A DNA stretch of 16,723 nucleotides, taken from the NCBI GenBank assembly GCA_947450015.1, contig CANFUB010000023.1, forward strand, positions 1-16,723, written 5' to 3'. The notes beneath the pieces are model-generated. The model did no database searches. It saw only the letters and a list, made by a program, of their open reading frames with translations, and was not told where the DNA came from. This document shows positions 14,111 through 16,723 of this stretch, in pieces. Source of the DNA: Bacteroidota bacterium. Its GTDB lineage: Bacteria > Bacteroidota > Bacteroidia > NS11-12g > UBA955. Positions within the stretch are counted from its first letter, which is position 1; the number at the start of each line of letters is the position of its first letter. The translations under genes and the position numbers were made by a program.

Positions 14111-15355
14111 GTGTTAGTAAAAGCAGACTTTAAACGCGTTCGAGATATTGTCTTTTTAAAGGATGTGTTAAGCCTTTCTCTATCGGCTGTTGGTGGCCCA
14201 GAAATGCACATTCCACTTTTCATGAAAAAGTTGGTCGAAGAAAAGAAATACATTACCCAAACCGATTTGATGGAACTCAATAGTTTATGTCAAATATTGC
14301 CAGGACCGTCGACTACTCAAACACTAACGGCTATTGGCTATAAAATGGGTGGACCGCGTTTGGCCTTTATTTCCTTGCTTATTTGGATTTTGCCAGCGGC
14401 TTTGCTCATGACTTTTTTTGCCATTTCTACTAATTATATTGACCCTCATTATTTTCGATACATAGGACCTATGGCATTGGGATTTGTAATTATGGCAGCC
14501 ATTAAAATGACCAGTTTAATGAAACAATCTGGCATTGCTATTTTTTTAGCGATTGTAGCCTGTTTGGTTTCAGTCGCATTCCACACACCCATTACATTTC
14601 CGATCCTTTTGGTATTTGGTGCATTTATGACTGTAAACTTTGGTAAAAAGGATTTTGTTCCGAATGATAAACCCCTCATCAATATCCGGTGGGCGAATTT
14701 GTCATTAATGGTTTTAATTTTAATCTCAGCCGCATTGCTCGGTGCTTTTACTAAAAATAACTTTCCGCAATTGTCCGAACCAGTGCGACTATTCGAAAAT
14801 ACATACCGTATGGGTACCATGGTTTTTGGAGGTGGAAATGTATTATTCTCAATGATTTTGACCGAGTTTGTAGAGTTTAAACAAAAGCAATACTTAACCA
14901 TGGAGGAGTTTAATACTGGGCTAGGTTTGTTACAGGCAGTTCCAGGGCCAACTTTTACTATGGCCACCTTTGCCAATGGTATTGCAATGAAAAAAATGGG
15001 GTATGGTTTATTTGGTCAATTATTGGGATGTGGCATTGGAACAATTGCCATTTTTTTACCGGGTACTTTATTGATCTTTTTTGTGTATCCACTTTGGAGT
15101 CAAATTAAATTGTATCCTATCGTTTACCGCTCGCTCGATGGCATTATTGCTGTTGCAATCGGCCTCGTATGGGCGGCAGCAGTATTTATGATAATACCTT
15201 ACTTACAACAATTTATTTTCCATACGAAGTTGCCATTGATTAATTTAACGGAAACTTTAATCGTTTTAATTTTTACTATAGTATATTTGCGTTATATAAA
15301 ATTACCTGCATTTATAATTGTAACTGTAACAATTTTGGCTGGTGTTTTGTTATAA
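14111..15355 (+). CDS. chrA: CHR-family (chromate) transporter
   Basis: A 414-residue inner-membrane protein of the CHR family, known for chromate efflux in studied members; many homologues have no proven substrate. It is the long two-domain type: the N-terminal half has SAVGGPEMHIP (25-35) and CQILPGPSTTQT (60-71), and the C-terminal half repeats the pattern with FGGGNVLFS (from 239) and LLQAVPGPTFTMATFANG (PGP at 278-280), each followed by hydrophobic helices. The start is GTG at 14111: a stop codon lies two codons upstream in frame, and no ATG occurs before the first conserved block. It is followed after 11 nt by the CarboxypepD_reg-like gene, probably in one transcript. Chromate as substrate is inference from the family name only. 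Confidence 0.88.
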   Translation: MLVKADFKRVRDIVFLKDVLSLSLSAVGGPEMHIPLFMKKLVEEKKYITQTDLMELNSLCQILPGPSTTQTLTAIGYKMGGPRLAFISLLIWILPAALLMTFFAISTNYIDPHYFRYIGPMALGFVIMAAIKMTSLMKQSGIAIFLAIVACLVSVAFHTPITFPILLVFGAFMTVNFGKKDFVPNDKPLINIRWANLSLMVLILISAALLGAFTKNNFPQLSEPVRLFENTYRMGTMVFGGGNVLFSMILTEFVEFKQKQYLTMEEFNTGLGLLQAVPGPTFTMATFANGIAMKKMGYGLFGQLLGCGIGTIAIFLPGTLLIFFVYPLWSQIKLYPIVYRSLDGIIAVAIGLVWAAAVFMIIPYLQQFIFHTKLPLINLTETLIVLIFTIVYLRYIKLPAFIIVTVTILAGVLL

Positions 15356-15366
15356 TATAATAGCCT

Positions 15367-16005
15367 ATGAAGAAATTGTTGTTCATCCTTTCCGTTTTTA
15401 TTTGCTCTGGTGTTAATGCGCAAACAAGTAGAGATAGTAATTTAATTCAATTCTCTGGAATGTTATTATCGGCCGATAGCTTGTTTGTAATACCATTTGC
15501 AAACATCTCAGTAGTTGGCAAACCCTATGGTACTTATTCAAGTTTAGAAGGTTACTTTTCTTTTGTAGCGCGCAAAGGCGATACGATTGCTTTTTCGCAT
15601 GTTGAATTTAAAACAGCTTATTTTACCATACCCGATACCCTTAAAGGCTATAAATACTCGATTGTTAAATTGATGACAGAGGATACAATTTACCTCCCGG
15701 GTACAAGGGTTATGCCTATGCCCAACCGCGCGACATTCGATTATGCATTTGTTACGAAAGATATTCCTGACGATGACTTTGAGCGTGCTAAGAATAATTT
15801 AGAACTAGAGGCGATGAAAGAACGTGCCTACAAAATGGACAACGATGCTTCTGAAGCCTACAGAGCCGTTTTGAGAAGTCAAATGCAAAAATCTTATTAT
15901 GCCGGTGGCCAAATTCCACCAATGAATATTTTGAATCCATTTGCTTGGGCACAATTCTTTGAAGCATGGCAACGTGGCGATTTTAAAACAAAGAAAAAAC
16001 GTTAA
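15367..16005 (+). CDS. secreted CarboxypepD_reg-like domain protein
   Basis: A 212-residue protein with a Sec signal peptide (MKKLLFILSVFICSGVNAQ, cleavage probably after Ala18). Residues of about 28-110 resemble the CarboxypepD_reg-like beta-sandwich found at the start of many TonB-dependent receptors and alone in Bacteroidota secreted proteins: FSGMLLSADSL, PFANISVVGKPYGTYSSLEG, FSFVARKGDTIAFSHVEF. The C-terminal half is helical and charged (NLELEAMKERAYKMDNDAS) and ends in PPMNILNPFAWAQFFEAWQRG before a Lys/Arg-rich tail, a pattern I associate with a stand-alone Bacteroidota family of unknown role. No plug or barrel follows, so it is not a truncated receptor. It is probably co-transcribed with the CHR transporter gene 11 nt upstream, which may or may not mean a shared role. 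Confidence 0.82.
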   Translation: MKKLLFILSVFICSGVNAQTSRDSNLIQFSGMLLSADSLFVIPFANISVVGKPYGTYSSLEGYFSFVARKGDTIAFSHVEFKTAYFTIPDTLKGYKYSIVKLMTEDTIYLPGTRVMPMPNRATFDYAFVTKDIPDDDFERAKNNLELEAMKERAYKMDNDASEAYRAVLRSQMQKSYYAGGQIPPMNILNPFAWAQFFEAWQRGDFKTKKKR

Positions 16006-16160
16006 TCCTTAAGCTTTATTTTATTAGGGGACACCTCTCATATTTACATTTAATATAACCTAATGTCTTGTCGCTTTATTGCAAATGGTATTGGTATTTG
16101 TATTCATTCTAATATTTAAGCCTTTCATTTAGAATTCATCTTACATTTTACACAAAAAGA

Positions 16161-16195
16161 AAGGGTTCATTAAATTAGTATTTAACAAACCCCTT
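16161..16195 (-). terminator. intrinsic terminator of the T9SS-protein gene
   Basis: AAGGGTTCATTAAAT (16161-16175) pairs with ATTTAACAAACCCCTT (16180-16195) around the loop TAGT, with one bulged base and a two-base imperfection that becomes two G-U wobbles in the minus-strand RNA. On the minus strand it is followed by TTCTTTTTG. It starts 24 nt beyond the stop codon at 16220. No comparably clear terminator is visible for the plus-strand gene ending at 16005. Confidence 0.7.
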
Positions 16196-16219
16196 CAATG
16201 AATTGTATAGTATCTTCTT

Positions 16220-16723
16220 TTATCTTGTGTAGATAACCTTTTGTGTGGTTTTGCCTGTGCTGGTTTCAATCTCAAATAGGTAAGTGCCCGCAGCAAGCTC
16301 TAATTTGTTAAAGTCGAATACTAAGTCGTGCATTCCACTTGTTACATTGTTCTCTAGCTGGTTTTGAATTAACTTTCCATGTAAATCGTAAACACTGTAC
16401 TTAATATAACCACTGTTTTCCAATTCAAAATGCAACACAATTTGGCCACTGCTTGGGTTAGGATAAATTGAAAGTTTATCGTTGTTAATTAACACTGTTT
16501 TTAATTGACTTGTTAACTGTATTTGTTGTTCAGTCGTATCAAAACAATTGTTACTGTCCTTAACTATCAATTGTACTTTATAAGCTTTAATAGTAGCGTA
16601 AGTATGACGTTGTTTAATACTGTCACCTGTAGCGCCATCGCCAAAATACCAAGTGTATTTAGAATATTTTTTATTGGTAGCTGTAAATTCTCTGATCACT
16701 TGGTTCCAATCTTTGAAGGTAAA
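16220..16723 (-). CDS. PKD and type IX sorting-domain protein, 5' part missing
   Basis: The frame stays open to the window edge, so only the last 167 residues are seen; an apparent GTG start at 16699 is within the coding region. Residues of about 1-70 form a PKD domain (YTWYFGDGATGD, then HTYATIKAYKVQLIVKD). A Por-type C-terminal sorting domain follows (IYPNPSSGQIVLHFEL, YSVYDLHGKLI, LAAGTYLFEIET, GKTTQKVIY), which directs proteins through the type IX secretion system to the cell surface or medium and is normally removed there. It will be a large adhesin, enzyme or gliding-type surface protein; the catalytic or binding part lies outside the window. Its presence indicates a gliding/T9SS-bearing Bacteroidota host. 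Confidence 0.9.
   Translation of the reverse strand, partial: FTFKDWNQVIREFTATNKKYSKYTWYFGDGATGDSIKQRHTYATIKAYKVQLIVKDSNNCFDTTEQQIQLTSQLKTVLINNDKLSIYPNPSSGQIVLHFELENSGYIKYSVYDLHGKLIQNQLENNVTSGMHDLVFDFNKLELAAGTYLFEIETSTGKTTQKVIYTR

Overview
The window looks like chromosomal DNA of a Bacteroidota bacterium, probably an environmental member near Chitinophagales/Sphingobacteriales. The evidence is a C-terminal type IX secretion sorting domain, Bacteroidota-type promoters (-7 box TAnnTTTG) lying just upstream of several starts, no clear Shine-Dalgarno sequences, AT-rich intergenic DNA, and families typical of the phylum (FucP-like sugar MFS carrier, CarboxypepD_reg-like protein, SPII lipoproteins). 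The genus-level placement is inference. I saw no rRNA, tRNA, CRISPR array, insertion sequence or phage gene.

Layout. Positions 1-377 hold no convincing gene but contain a strongly structured element with nested inverted repeats (170-310). A minus-strand pair follows: a small membrane-anchored protein of unknown function (1220-1585), then miaA (378-1208). An M20 metallopeptidase (1727-3112, +) converges on an unusual long FucP-type sugar transporter (3182-4918, -), with a perfect bidirectional terminator between them. Next on the plus strand are an Ig-like SPII lipoprotein (5104-5967), a terminator, then pfkA (6034-7005) and recN (7006-8676), which abut with no spacer.

Positions 8677-10405 form about 1.7 kb of very AT-rich DNA with no conventional gene, and this is the most intriguing part of the window. 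It carries a family of degenerate 17-bp repeats related to GAGTATTTATACTTAGT in both orientations, three exact copies of GTATTGATAA, and an orphan minus-strand terminator. It also holds what looks like a complete plus-strand transcription unit of about 630 nt: a consensus promoter at 9738-9767, three tiny ORFs (40, 25 and 28 codons, the last a hydrophobic single-helix peptide), a hairpin, and an intrinsic terminator at 10378-10407. It could be a small-protein or regulatory-RNA locus, possibly of type I toxin type, but that is inference.

Positions 10406-14060 on the minus strand encode a coiled-coil lipoprotein, uvrC and pabB in that order of transcription, with uvrC and pabB overlapping. Divergent from the lipoprotein are a CHR-family (chromate) transporter with a GTG start (14111-15355) and a secreted CarboxypepD_reg-like protein (15367-16005). 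The right edge holds the C-terminal part of a PKD plus T9SS sorting-domain protein (16220-16723, -), cut by the window end, with its own terminator.

Functionally the genes are mostly housekeeping: tRNA modification, peptide turnover, sugar uptake, glycolysis, DNA repair (recN, uvrC), folate precursor synthesis and surface/secreted proteins. The sugar transporter and phosphofructokinase could act in the same flow of carbon but are not in one operon.
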